From Flavobacterium sp. (GTDB taxonomy: Bacteria; Bacteroidota; Bacteroidia; Flavobacteriales; Flavobacteriaceae): a stretch of DNA of 40,028 nt. A program made the position numbers and the translations under genes. The first letter of the stretch is position 1. Every line of letters starts with the position of its first letter. Of this stretch, positions 31,405 through 40,028 are shown one piece after another. The notes below the pieces were generated by a model. It worked only from the letters and a program-made list of their open reading frames with translations. It ran no database searches and was not told where the DNA came from. The DNA is taken from NCBI GenBank assembly GCA_024644805.1, contig JAHEHC010000004.1, positions 1 to 40,028 on the forward strand. The letters are read 5' to 3'.

Positions 31405-33405
31405 GTGCCCATAACCGAAAAGAACATATTGAACCGCTTGTATATAATTGCCGGATGTATGTTCGTCTTTGCTATAATAATTGCAGTGAAGTTGATCAAC
31501 TTACAATTCGTGGATGGGGAAAAATATAGAGAACTTGCTGAAAAGAATACGACACGAAATTTTGTGATTCCTGCCAGTCGGGGGAATGTCTACGCTGACG
31601 ATGGAAGTCTGCTGGCCACCTCAGTTCCCAAGTACGATATTCGTTTTGATGCAGTCACAGTGTCTTCATCCGATTTCAATAAATATCTGCCCGGTCTGTC
31701 TGTTGAACTGAGCAAGATGTTTGGAAAATCGGCCTCCTACCATCAAAATAAATTGAGAAAGGCCCGAGCCAATAAGAATCGGTTTTTACTTATTGCAAAG
31801 AATCTGGGGTATTCAGACTATATCAGGATCAAATCATTTCCATTATTCAATCTGGGACCCTATCAAGGAGGCTTTATCACCGAACAAAGAACAGTAAGAG
31901 AACATCCCATTGGAAAAATTGCTGAACGGACCATTGGTCATGAACAAAAGGACAAACCAGGGACCTATAGTGTGGGCCTGGAAGGTGCTTTTCATGAGTA
32001 CCTCCAAGGGAAAAACGGAAAAAGGTTAAAACAAAAGATCGCCAAGGGTCAGTGGAAACCGGTTTTCGACACCAATGAGGTTGAGCCTCAGGATGGTTAT
32101 GACATCATATCCACGATCAATGTCAATATTCAGGATATTGCCCATCATGCCTTACTGAAACAATTGGAATATTATGAGGCCGAACACGGTTGTGTGATCG
32201 TAATGGATGTAAAGACCGGTGAGATCAAGGCAGTCTCAAACCTGGGCAGGACCAGTAAAGGAACGTATTATGAGAAATTGAATTATGCCGTTGGAGAATC
32301 CCATGAGCCGGGTTCTACGTTCAAAGTAATGGCATTTATGGCTGCTCTTGAGGATAAAGTCATTGATACCAGCACGGTGGTCGACACCAAAACAGGCATG
32401 AAGGTTTTTTATAATAGAAAGATCTACGATTCACATCGAGGAGGATATGGTGAGATTTCAGCAGCAAAGGCAATGGAGGTCTCATCGAATATAGGATTGG
32501 CAACGATCATTGACGAGGCTTATTCAAAAGAACCTCAAAAGTTCATAGATAGGATCAATAGCTTTTCCATCAATGAGAAAATTGGAATTCCAATCAAAGG
32601 TGAAGGGAAACCGGTGATCCCAGGACCTGGACATGAATTGTGGAGTAAGAATGCTCTGCCTTCCTTAGCCTATGGCTATAATTTGAAGCTCACCCCACTA
32701 CAGACATTGACCTTTTACAATGCGATTGCCAATGACGGAGTCATGGTAAAGCCCAGATTCATCAGGGAACTGAAGGTGTGGAATCAGCCGGTAAAGAAGT
32801 TTGAGAAGGAGATCATCAATCCCAAGATCTGTTCTCAATCTACCTTGGATCAAATTCAGGATATATTAAAGAACATTGTGGAGCGGGGTACCGGTAAGAA
32901 TCTATATTCACCCTACTTCTCCATGGCCGGAAAAACAGGTACCGCACAAACAGAATACTGGATGGCCGATTGGGATGAGAATCGGAGATATGTATCATCA
33001 TTTGCTGGTTATTTTCCCGCAGTTAACCCAAAGTATTCTTGTATAGTCATCATCCATAAACCCAGTACTCAGAAAGGTTATTATGGAGCCGATGTTTCCG
33101 GACCTGTATTCAAACGAATAGCTCAAAAGATATTCACCGATTCACCACTAATTGCTGAAGTGACAGAAATCGATAAAGAAGAACGAAGGATCGGAGCCGA
33201 TTATAAGAACTATTACAAAGAAGTACAAAGCACCGAGGCAATGATCCCCAATGTGATTGGAATGGCTGGTATGGATGCCGTGTCGCTACTTGAGAACCTG
33301 GGATTAAAAGTGAAGACCATTGGAACTGGAACCGTTTCGAAGCAATCTATTGAGCCCGGAAATAACATTACTAAAGGAAAACAGATCATATTAAACCTAT
33401 CGTGA
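31405..33405 (+). CDS. ftsI: Septal transpeptidase FtsI (penicillin-binding protein) with PASTA domain
   Basis: Class B PBP that cross-links septal peptidoglycan. 666 residues from a GTG start one base after ftsL. Membrane anchor near 12-32 (LYIIAGCMFVFAIIIAVKLI), then the pedestal with SRGNVYADDGSLLATSVP. Catalytic motifs: S304-T-F-K307, S360-S-N362 and K510-T-G-T. A single PASTA domain (MIPNVIGMAGMDAVSLLENLGLKVKT onward) ends the protein at about 613-666, unlike E. coli FtsI and typical of Bacteroidota and Gram-positive homologues. Its stop overlaps the murE GTG by four bases (GTGA). Confidence 0.96.
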   Translation: MPITEKNILNRLYIIAGCMFVFAIIIAVKLINLQFVDGEKYRELAEKNTTRNFVIPASRGNVYADDGSLLATSVPKYDIRFDAVTVSSSDFNKYLPGLSVELSKMFGKSASYHQNKLRKARANKNRFLLIAKNLGYSDYIRIKSFPLFNLGPYQGGFITEQRTVREHPIGKIAERTIGHEQKDKPGTYSVGLEGAFHEYLQGKNGKRLKQKIAKGQWKPVFDTNEVEPQDGYDIISTINVNIQDIAHHALLKQLEYYEAEHGCVIVMDVKTGEIKAVSNLGRTSKGTYYEKLNYAVGESHEPGSTFKVMAFMAALEDKVIDTSTVVDTKTGMKVFYNRKIYDSHRGGYGEISAAKAMEVSSNIGLATIIDEAYSKEPQKFIDRINSFSINEKIGIPIKGEGKPVIPGPGHELWSKNALPSLAYGYNLKLTPLQTLTFYNAIANDGVMVKPRFIRELKVWNQPVKKFEKEIINPKICSQSTLDQIQDILKNIVERGTGKNLYSPYFSMAGKTGTAQTEYWMADWDENRRYVSSFAGYFPAVNPKYSCIVIIHKPSTQKGYYGADVSGPVFKRIAQKIFTDSPLIAEVTEIDKEERRIGADYKNYYKEVQSTEAMIPNVIGMAGMDAVSLLENLGLKVKTIGTGTVSKQSIEPGNNITKGKQIILNLS

Positions 33406-34865
33406 AAATATTAAAGGACATACTCTATAAAGTAACTATTGAAAAGGTAATAGGCAATACAGGTGTGTCTGTGAACCAGATTGTATTTGATTCCAGGAAA
33501 GTAACTAAGAACGATGTTTTTATTGCCATAAAAGGGGTGGTCTCTAACGGACATGATTATATCTCCAAAGCCATTGAACTTGGTGCGAATACCATTGTTT
33601 GTGAAGATCTGCCTGATGAGATCAGAAAAGGGACTACCTATATACAAGTAGCGAGTTCCTCATCAGCATTGGCCATAATGGCTTCAAATTATTTTGATAA
33701 TCCTTCAGAGAAGATCACGCTAATTGGCGTGACCGGAACCAATGGAAAAACCACCGTCACATCACTGCTCTATCAACTCTTCAAGGATAGAGGTAACAGG
33801 GTTGGACTATTATCAACCGTGAAGATCCTGGTCAATGAAACGGAATACACTGCTACCCATACCACACCTGATCCATTGACCATCAATTATTATCTAAAAG
33901 AAATGGTCGATCAAGGTGTTGAGTATTGCTTTATGGAAGTAAGTTCCCATGGTATTCATCAAAAGCGAACAGATGGTTTGGATTTCAATGGAGGTATTTT
34001 CACCAACCTGAGCCACGATCATTTGGATTACCATTCGGACTTTGATGAGTATAGAGATATTAAGAAATCATTCTTTGACGAACTACCAAAAACAGCATTT
34101 GCCCTAACCAATGCCGACGATAAGAATGGACCTCTGATGCTTCAAAACACGTTGGCTAAGAAATATACCTATGCCTTGAAGACCTATGCCGATTTTAAAG
34201 CTCAGATCCTGGAGAATCAATTCACCGGATTGCTTTTAAAAATTGATAACAATGAGGTATGGGTGAAGTTAATTGGAAATTTCAATGCCTATAATCTATT
34301 GGCCATATATGCTACTGCAACCTTGTTGGGGAAGGATTCCTTGGAAACTCTTCAGCAGATGAGCAAACTTGAGAATGTCAATGGCCGATTCCAATATTCG
34401 ATTTCGGAAAGAAATATCACTTCGATCGTCGATTATGCACACACACCAGATGCCCTGAAGAATGTACTGGAGACCATTAACACGATCAGGACAGGAAATG
34501 AAGAGCTGATCACGGTGGTTGGTTGTGGTGGAGATCGTGACGCAGAAAAAAGACCGAAGATGGGAAAAATTGCAGCCTCACTTAGTACCAAGGTCATCTT
34601 CACCAGTGATAATCCAAGGAGTGAAGATCCAGAGACCATCATTCATGCAATTGAAAAAGGGGTTCCCCCGGAACACTATAAGAAAACCTTATCGATCAGC
34701 GATCGTAAACAAGCCATCAAAACCGCTTGTCAGCTGGCAGAGGATGGAGATATCATACTGGTTGCGGGGAAAGGTCATGAGTCCTACCAGGAGATCAATG
34801 GCGATCGATTTGATTTTGATGATTTTAAAATTGTGAACCAAATTTTAAATGCTTTAAACAAATAA
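33402..34865 (+). CDS. murE: UDP-MurNAc-L-Ala-D-Glu:meso-diaminopimelate ligase
   Basis: Adds the third stem residue to the peptidoglycan precursor, in the cytoplasm. 487 residues from GTG 33402, coupled to ftsI. ATP site [15 protein letters not shown] near 109; THTTPDP near 150; SSHGIHQKR with the carbamylatable region following; LSHDHLDYH near 204; [10 protein letters not shown] near 343. D403-N-P-R in [10 protein letters not shown] is the meso-diaminopimelate specificity motif, so the organism has DAP-type, not lysine-type, wall peptides. mraY follows after 2 bp. Confidence 0.97.
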   Translation: MKILKDILYKVTIEKVIGNTGVSVNQIVFDSRKVTKNDVFIAIKGVVSNGHDYISKAIELGANTIVCEDLPDEIRKGTTYIQVASSSSALAIMASNYFDNPSEKITLIGVTGTNGKTTVTSLLYQLFKDRGNRVGLLSTVKILVNETEYTATHTTPDPLTINYYLKEMVDQGVEYCFMEVSSHGIHQKRTDGLDFNGGIFTNLSHDHLDYHSDFDEYRDIKKSFFDELPKTAFALTNADDKNGPLMLQNTLAKKYTYALKTYADFKAQILENQFTGLLLKIDNNEVWVKLIGNFNAYNLLAIYATATLLGKDSLETLQQMSKLENVNGRFQYSISERNITSIVDYAHTPDALKNVLETINTIRTGNEELITVVGCGGDRDAEKRPKMGKIAASLSTKVIFTSDNPRSEDPETIIHAIEKGVPPEHYKKTLSISDRKQAIKTACQLAEDGDIILVAGKGHESYQEINGDRFDFDDFKIVNQILNALNK

Positions 34866-34867
34866 TT

Positions 34868-36100
34868 ATGCTGTATTATTTATTTGATTTTTTAGAAAAG
34901 AAATACCAGTTGCCTGGAGCAGGGTTATTTCAGTTCATTACGTTTAGAGCAGCATTGGCAGTGATCGTATCGCTTTTGATAGCAACTGTGTACGGTAAGA
35001 AGATCATCAAATACCTTCAAAGAAAACAAATTGGTGAATCGGTTCGTGACCTTGGACTTGATGGACAAAATGAAAAAGCAGGTACCCCTACCATGGGAGG
35101 TGTCATCATCATATTAGCGACCATAGTTCCCGTGCTTCTTTTTGCGAAACTGGAGAATATCTATGTGATCCTGTTAATCACCACCACACTCTGGATGGGG
35201 ATCATCGGATTTATAGATGATTACATTAAGAAATTCAAGAACAACAAGGATGGACTATCCGGAAAATTCAAGGTAATAGGTCAGGTAGGATTGGGACTCA
35301 TTGTAGGTGCAACCATGTACTTCCATCCGGATATCACAGTAAAAAGACAAAAGTTAGCAACTCAAAACACCTTAGAGGTAGTTTCTCAAAGTAAAGTGCC
35401 TGAATTCTATCCTGAAGAGAAGACCTTATTAACGACCATTCCCTTTGTGAAAAAGAACGAGTTTAATTATGAAAGTCTGGTCAGTTGGGCAGGTGAGGGA
35501 GCGAGGAAATATGTATGGCTCATTTTTATTCCAATAGTGATCTTCATTATTACCGCAGTATCCAATGGAGCCAATCTAACCGATGGAATCGATGGATTGG
35601 CGGCTGGAACTTCAGCAATTATAGGGGTCACTCTGGCCATTTTTGCCTGGGTATCGGGTAATGTGATCTTTGCCGATTATCTGAATATCATGTATATCCC
35701 CAATACGGGTGAACTCACCATTTTCATCACGGCCTTTGTTGGAGCCTTGATCGGATTCTTATGGTACAATGCCTATCCGGCACAAGTATTCATGGGAGAT
35801 ACAGGAAGTCTGACCATTGGAGGAATAATCGCTGTGATCGCAATTGCGATTAGAAAGGAATGGCTGATACCGATACTATGTGGAATATTTCTGATGGAAA
35901 ACCTGTCAGTGGTCCTTCAGGTGAGTTGGTTTAAATATACCCGCAAGAAATATGGTGAAGGTAGAAGGATTTTCAGGATGTCGCCATTACATCATCATTA
36001 TCAGATCAAGGGATTCCATGAGAGTAAGATCGTTACCCGATTTTGGATCGTCGGGATTGCCCTTGCGATCCTGACCATCGTGACACTAAAGATAAGATAA
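34868..36100 (+). CDS. mraY: Phospho-MurNAc-pentapeptide transferase (lipid I synthase)
   Basis: Integral membrane enzyme that moves phospho-MurNAc-pentapeptide onto undecaprenyl phosphate. 410 residues, about 50 more than E. coli MraY. The excess is mainly one hydrophilic insertion near residues 158-215 ([10 protein letters not shown]...[15 protein letters not shown]) between membrane helices. Conserved motifs: [12 protein letters not shown] near 71, GFIDDYIKK near 116, [16 protein letters not shown] near 236, [12 protein letters not shown] near 310 and the histidine motif [12 protein letters not shown] near 374. Its TAA shares a base with the murD ATG. Confidence 0.97.
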   Translation: MLYYLFDFLEKKYQLPGAGLFQFITFRAALAVIVSLLIATVYGKKIIKYLQRKQIGESVRDLGLDGQNEKAGTPTMGGVIIILATIVPVLLFAKLENIYVILLITTTLWMGIIGFIDDYIKKFKNNKDGLSGKFKVIGQVGLGLIVGATMYFHPDITVKRQKLATQNTLEVVSQSKVPEFYPEEKTLLTTIPFVKKNEFNYESLVSWAGEGARKYVWLIFIPIVIFIITAVSNGANLTDGIDGLAAGTSAIIGVTLAIFAWVSGNVIFADYLNIMYIPNTGELTIFITAFVGALIGFLWYNAYPAQVFMGDTGSLTIGGIIAVIAIAIRKEWLIPILCGIFLMENLSVVLQVSWFKYTRKKYGEGRRIFRMSPLHHHYQIKGFHESKIVTRFWIVGIALAILTIVTLKIR

Positions 36101-37434
36101 TGAAAAAACTGGTTGTACTGGGTGCTGGAGAAAGCGGGATAGGTGCTGCCTTATTAGGGAAAAAACAAGGATTTGAAGTATTTGTTTCAGATCTGAATAA
36201 GATAAATCAGAAAAATAAAGAAGTTCTTTTACATCATGAGATCACCTGGGAAGATGGACATCATACCATTGAAAAGATAATCACAGCCGACATAGTCGTC
36301 AAAAGCCCCGGGATTCCAGATACAATACCTCTGATCTTAAAATTGAGAGAAAAAGGGGTCAAAGTAGTTTCTGAAATAGAATTCGCTTTCTATTATTCTG
36401 ATGCTACAATTGTTGGGATTACCGGAAGCAATGGCAAGACCACCGTTGCGACAATGGCCCATGAAATTTTAAGGAATGGGGACCTGAATGTAGCACTGGC
36501 TGGTAACATCGGGAATAGTTTTGCAAGAACTCTGGCCGTTAGCGATTTTCAATTCTTTGTATTGGAATTGAGCAGCTTTCAATTGGACGGGATCATTGAT
36601 TTCGTGCCCCATATAGCCGTATTGACCAATTTGTCACCCGATCATTTGGACCGATACGATAATGATTATTCAAAATATATCGAATCGAAATTCAGGATAC
36701 TGATGAATCAATCTGAAGACGACTATTTCATCTACGATCATGAAGATCTGAAGATTCAGGAATGGCTATCAAATAACAAGGTGAACTCACAACTGATTCC
36801 TTTTTCAATAGAAAAGGAAATGTCAAAAGGAACGTATAAAAGAAATAACAAATTAATAATAACCATTAATAACAACCAATTTACCATGCCCATTACATCA
36901 TTAGGATTAGAAGGAAAACACAACCTGAAGAACGCTATGGCGGCTGCAACAGTTGCCACCTTATTAAAGATCAGAAAGGAGACCATCCGCGAAAGTTTGG
37001 AGAATTTTCACGGGGTAGAGCACCGACTTGAAAAAGTATTGAGGATCAATAAGGTGAACTACATCAATGATTCAAAAGGGACCAACGTCAATGCAACGTT
37101 CTATGCACTGGACAGTATGGAAACTCCCACGGTTTGGATCGTAGGGGGTGTTGACAAGGGGAATGATTATTCAGAATTACTTCCATTGGTCAATGAAAAA
37201 GTAAAGGCGATCATCTGTCTTGGGCTGGATAATCAAAAGATCATTGATGCATTTGGAAATGTTGTGGATATCATGGTGGAGACCCATTCGATGGCAGATG
37301 CCGTCCAGGTGGCTTACCGAATTGCTAAGGCAGGAGATACAGTTCTGCTTTCACCAGCTTGTTCCAGTTTCGATCTCTTTAAGAATTTTGAGGAAAGAGG
37401 AAAAATGTTCAAAGAAGCTGTAAGACAACTATAA
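36100..37434 (+). CDS. murD: UDP-MurNAc-L-alanine:D-glutamate ligase
   Basis: Adds D-glutamate to UDP-MurNAc-L-Ala. 444 residues from ATG 36100 ([20 protein letters not shown]); readings that start earlier run inside mraY and are rejected. N-terminal Rossmann segment with VVKSPGIPDTIP near 66, ATP site GITGSNGKTTVATMA near 106, LSSFQLDGI near 157, LSPDHLDRY near 178 and VEHRLEKV near 306; NDSKGTNVNAT and LLSPACSSFDLFKNFEERG are the C-terminal substrate-binding motifs. Coupled to mraY by a one-base overlap; ftsW follows after 16 bp. Confidence 0.97.
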   Translation: MKKLVVLGAGESGIGAALLGKKQGFEVFVSDLNKINQKNKEVLLHHEITWEDGHHTIEKIITADIVVKSPGIPDTIPLILKLREKGVKVVSEIEFAFYYSDATIVGITGSNGKTTVATMAHEILRNGDLNVALAGNIGNSFARTLAVSDFQFFVLELSSFQLDGIIDFVPHIAVLTNLSPDHLDRYDNDYSKYIESKFRILMNQSEDDYFIYDHEDLKIQEWLSNNKVNSQLIPFSIEKEMSKGTYKRNNKLIITINNNQFTMPITSLGLEGKHNLKNAMAAATVATLLKIRKETIRESLENFHGVEHRLEKVLRINKVNYINDSKGTNVNATFYALDSMETPTVWIVGGVDKGNDYSELLPLVNEKVKAIICLGLDNQKIIDAFGNVVDIMVETHSMADAVQVAYRIAKAGDTVLLSPACSSFDLFKNFEERGKMFKEAVRQL

Positions 37435-37450
37435 AAAAATTAAAAAAAGA

Positions 37451-38632
37451 ATGAGAGCTGTATTCAAGCATATTAAAGGAGATAAGACCATTTGGGCAGT
37501 GGTTGGTTTACTGGCCTTGTTCTCCTTTTTGCCTGTGTATAGTGCCAGCAGCAATTTGGCTTATTTATACGGTGATGGGAATACGATCAAATTCTTGCTG
37601 AAGCATTTTGCACACTTACTATTGGGCTTTGCCATTCTTTACGGCGTACATAAGATCCCCTATCACTATTTCAGAGGATTGTCTATTATAGTATTACCAA
37701 TTGTTTTCATCCTACTTTTAATAACCATGTCGCAAGGAACTACAATAGAGGGATCCAATGCCAGTCGTTGGATACGGGTGCCTTTTGTTGGAGTGACCTT
37801 TCAAACATCTACCTTGGCTGCCGTGGTCCTGATGACCTATGTGGCCCGATATCTATCAAAGATCAAAGATAGATCGGTAACCTTCAAAGAGACACTGTTA
37901 CCCCTCTGGTTGCCGATTTTCCTAATCTTGGCTCTGATACTTCCAGCCAATTTATCTACTACAGCGATCATCTTTTCGATGTTGGTGGTATTGGTCTTTA
38001 TTGGTGGATATCCAATACGTTATTTGGGAATTGTATTGGGAATAGGGCTGTTACTACTCACCATGTTCATCGTAACAGCAAAAGCCTTTCCTGATCTCTT
38101 CCCAAATAGGGTAGATACCTGGATGAGTCGGATCGAAAGTTTTATGGATAATGAAGATACCCCGGCCGATTATCAAATTGAGAAAGCAAAGATCGCTATT
38201 GCCTCGGGAGGTGTTACTGGCCTTGGTCCCGGTAAGAGCATACAAAAGAATTTTTTACCCCAATCGTCTTCCGATTTCATCTACGCGATCATCGTTGAAG
38301 AATTTGGATTGATCGGTGGATTGTTCCTGATGTTCCTATACCTGATGTTGCTGTTCCGAATAGTCATTGTAGCCCATAAATCGGATACAATTTTCGGAAA
38401 GCTATTGGTCATTGGAGTGGGTTTGCCCATTGTCTTTATGGCATTGATCAACATGGCCGTTGCTGTAGAATTGTTCCCGGTTACAGGCCAGACCTTGCCG
38501 CTTATAAGTAGTGGGGGAACTTCCATTTGGATGACCTGTCTGGCAGTTGGAATGATATTGAGTGTTAGCTCAAAAAGAGAAGCTGTTGTGAATGAAGAGA
38601 ACCCTTTAGATATACTCAGTGAAGCCATATAG
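37451..38632 (+). CDS. ftsW: Septal peptidoglycan polymerase FtsW
   Basis: SEDS-family glycosyltransferase that polymerises lipid II with FtsI. 393 residues with about ten hydrophobic helices. Recognisable SEDS segments: [19 protein letters not shown] near 98, [13 protein letters not shown] near 160, [20 protein letters not shown] near 242 and [22 protein letters not shown] near 268, where the Asp is the likely catalytic residue by comparison with FtsW/Rod[14 protein letters not shown] near 345 is the family's C-terminal signature. The last 14 bp overlap murG, which starts with GTG. Confidence 0.95.
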   Translation: MRAVFKHIKGDKTIWAVVGLLALFSFLPVYSASSNLAYLYGDGNTIKFLLKHFAHLLLGFAILYGVHKIPYHYFRGLSIIVLPIVFILLLITMSQGTTIEGSNASRWIRVPFVGVTFQTSTLAAVVLMTYVARYLSKIKDRSVTFKETLLPLWLPIFLILALILPANLSTTAIIFSMLVVLVFIGGYPIRYLGIVLGIGLLLLTMFIVTAKAFPDLFPNRVDTWMSRIESFMDNEDTPADYQIEKAKIAIASGGVTGLGPGKSIQKNFLPQSSSDFIYAIIVEEFGLIGGLFLMFLYLMLLFRIVIVAHKSDTIFGKLLVIGVGLPIVFMALINMAVAVELFPVTGQTLPLISSGGTSIWMTCLAVGMILSVSSKREAVVNEENPLDILSEAI

Positions 38633-39707
38633 ATTTATCATATCAGGAGGAGGAACAGGTGGACATATCTACCCGGCCATTGCTATTGCCAATGAATTGA
38701 AGAAGCGCTATGCGAATTCAGAATTTCTCTTTGTTGGGGCTAAGGACCGAATGGAAATGGAGAAAGTACCCCAGGAGGGGTATGAGATCATTGGATTGTG
38801 GATCTCCGGTTTGCAACGCAAGCTAACATTGAAGAATCTATTATTTCCACTGAAATTGTTATCCAGCATCTTAAGATCACGCAGAATATTAAGAACGTTC
38901 AAACCCGATGTTGCCATAGGAACCGGAGGGTATGCCAGTGCTCCCTTGTTACGTGTGGCTTCCAATAAGGGAATCCCTTGTCTGATCCAGGAACAGAATT
39001 CCTATGCCGGTATGACCAATAAGTGGTTAAGTAATAAAGCAAAAAGTATCTGTGTGGCCTATGATGGTATGGAACAGTTCTTTCCAGCGAATAAGATTCA
39101 ACTAACCGGAAATCCGGTTCGACAGGATCTGTTGGATATTCATCATAAAAGAGATGAAGCGATTTCCTTCTTTAAATTGAATAAAGATCGCAAGACACTA
39201 TTGGTCTTAGGAGGAAGTTTGGGTGCAAAAAGGGTCAATCAGTTGATCCAGGAGAAATTACCATTTTTCAGATCCTTAGGAATACAGTTGATCTGGCAAT
39301 GCGGAAAATTATACGTAGACACCTATAAACAATATCAGGAGGATACAGTTCATGTGCATGATTTCCTGAATAGGATGGATCTGGCTTATGCAGCATCCGA
39401 TTTTATCATTTCGAGAGCAGGGGCACTATCGGTCTCAGAATTATGTTTGGTGGGAAAACCGGTGCTATTCATACCCTCACCCAATGTAGCAGAAGATCAT
39501 CAGACCAAGAATGCCATGGCAATTTCAGAAAAGAATGCAGCGTTATTGATTAAGGAACAAGAATTGGATCAACTATTCGAGAAGAGGTTTACTGAACTGT
39601 ATCGATCTGAAGAAAAACAACAATTACTCTCTAAAAACATCAAGGAATTAGGAAGACCTAATGCCACAAAAGATATCCTGATAGAAATTGAAAAATTATT
39701 GGGATAG
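38619..39707 (+). CDS. murG: UDP-GlcNAc:undecaprenyl-PP-MurNAc-pentapeptide GlcNAc transferase
   Basis: Converts lipid I to lipid II at the inner face of the membrane. 362 residues from GTG 38619, inside the ftsW end. N-terminal G-loop [19 protein letters not shown]; second loop [14 protein letters not shown] near 104; [11 protein letters not shown] near 125; third loop [13 protein letters not shown] near 193; UDP-GlcNAc site [12 protein letters not shown] near 264 followed by [14 protein letters not shown]. All the family's conserved glycine loops are intact. murC follows after 17 bp. Confidence 0.97.
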   Translation: MKPYRFIISGGGTGGHIYPAIAIANELKKRYANSEFLFVGAKDRMEMEKVPQEGYEIIGLWISGLQRKLTLKNLLFPLKLLSSILRSRRILRTFKPDVAIGTGGYASAPLLRVASNKGIPCLIQEQNSYAGMTNKWLSNKAKSICVAYDGMEQFFPANKIQLTGNPVRQDLLDIHHKRDEAISFFKLNKDRKTLLVLGGSLGAKRVNQLIQEKLPFFRSLGIQLIWQCGKLYVDTYKQYQEDTVHVHDFLNRMDLAYAASDFIISRAGALSVSELCLVGKPVLFIPSPNVAEDHQTKNAMAISEKNAALLIKEQELDQLFEKRFTELYRSEEKQQLLSKNIKELGRPNATKDILIEIEKLLG

Positions 39708-39724
39708 CTTGGCATTGAAAACGT

Positions 39725-40028
39725 ATGAAAGAATTTAAAGACATAGTAACAATTTATTTTATTGGAATCGGAGGGATCGGAATGAGTGCGCTTGCCAGAT
39801 ATTTCAGTAAGCGGGGCAAGGATGTTTGTGGTTATGACCGTACTCCATCTGAAATCACAAATAATCTAATGTTGGAAGGTGTTGCTGTTCAATTCGAAGA
39901 TGTTGTTCAGGATCTGCCAAAACAAGTGTATGATAAAGACAAGACCCTGGTGATCTATACTCCGGCCATACCCGAATCCAATCAGATCATTACCTGGTTT
40001 CGATCAAACCAGTATTCGATCTACAAGA
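39725..40028 (+). CDS. murC: UDP-MurNAc:L-alanine ligase, N-terminal part (cut by window end)
   Basis: 101 codons are present and the frame is still open at the edge, so the 3' part lies outside the window. Translation begins MKEFKDIVTIYFIGIGGIGM; the IGIGGIGMSALARYFSKRG stretch is the Rossmann loop of the MurC N-terminal UDP-binding domain, followed by VCGYDRTPSEIT and LVIYTPAIPESN, both characteristic of MurC. It adds L-alanine to UDP-MurNAc, the first step of the stem peptide. Position directly after murG is the usual dcw order. Confidence 0.93.
   Translation, partial: MKEFKDIVTIYFIGIGGIGMSALARYFSKRGKDVCGYDRTPSEITNNLMLEGVAVQFEDVVQDLPKQVYDKDKTLVIYTPAIPESNQIITWFRSNQYSIYK

Noticed and set aside
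36043-36099. Upstream extension of murD into mraY
   Set aside because: The TAATG junction and the normal MurD N-terminus [13 protein letters not shown] favour the ATG at 36100.
1-40028. Search for mobile elements, CRISPR arrays, toxin-antitoxin or phage-defence genes
   Set aside because: No transposase, integrase, spaced repeat array or defence-type gene is visible; apart from the mraZ boxes and tandem MORN genes the gene content and order are those of a conserved flavobacterial chromosome.

Overview
The window is a stretch of AT-rich chromosome from a Bacteroidota, most likely a member of the Flavobacteriaceae. The evidence is gliding-motility lipoproteins GldB and GldC next to nadE, a GldA-type ATPase, a secreted protease with a type IX secretion (T9SS) C-terminal domain, Bacteroidota-type promoters (TTTG, 17-23 nt, TAnnTTTG), few visible Shine-Dalgarno sequences, and a meso-diaminopimelate MurE. 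Almost all of it is conserved housekeeping sequence. I see no insertion sequence, prophage, CRISPR array, rRNA or tRNA.

Layout. 1-2926: the end of an unknown gene, two tandem secreted MORN-repeat paralogues and a third secreted protein with an internal duplication. 3033-9480: methionine/SAM block, with metK on the minus strand and metH-metF on the plus strand. The 544-bp region between them holds a classic SAM-I riboswitch for metH-metF and, on the other strand, a SAM-II-like aptamer in the metK leader. 9482-13587: a secreted unknown, a serine/threonine dehydratase-family enzyme, a PagL-like outer-membrane protein with a GIN-domain lipoprotein, and a short GldA-type ATPase. 13667-17995: operon of DAHP synthase/chorismate mutase, rsgA, dtd, a MazG-like hydrolase, a small membrane protein and aroA, joining two shikimate-pathway enzymes to ribosome and tRNA quality control. 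18072-25133: queA, a T9SS-exported serine protease, rlmN, a polyprenyl synthetase and dnaG. 25134-29510: a NarL-type regulator without its phosphoacceptor Asp, nadE, gldB-gldC, and an alpha/beta hydrolase-engB pair. 29617-40028: the division and cell-wall (dcw) cluster mraZ-rsmH-ftsL-ftsI-murE-mraY-murD-ftsW-murG-murC, preceded by four phased MraZ boxes and cut by the window end inside murC.

How the genes work together. MetF makes methyl-THF, MetH uses it to make methionine and MetK turns methionine into SAM; both transcripts appear to sense SAM through different RNA folds. The dcw operon builds lipid II and the divisome and is probably autoregulated by MraZ. Several convergent pairs abut or overlap with no room for terminators.

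The most interesting observations are the two classes of SAM riboswitch in one divergent intergenic region with a readable strand-exchange platform for metK, the Glu-for-Asp response regulator, a primase lacking all four CHC2 zinc ligands, face-to-face overlapping nadE/gldB promoters, and the 10-bp-phased MraZ boxes.
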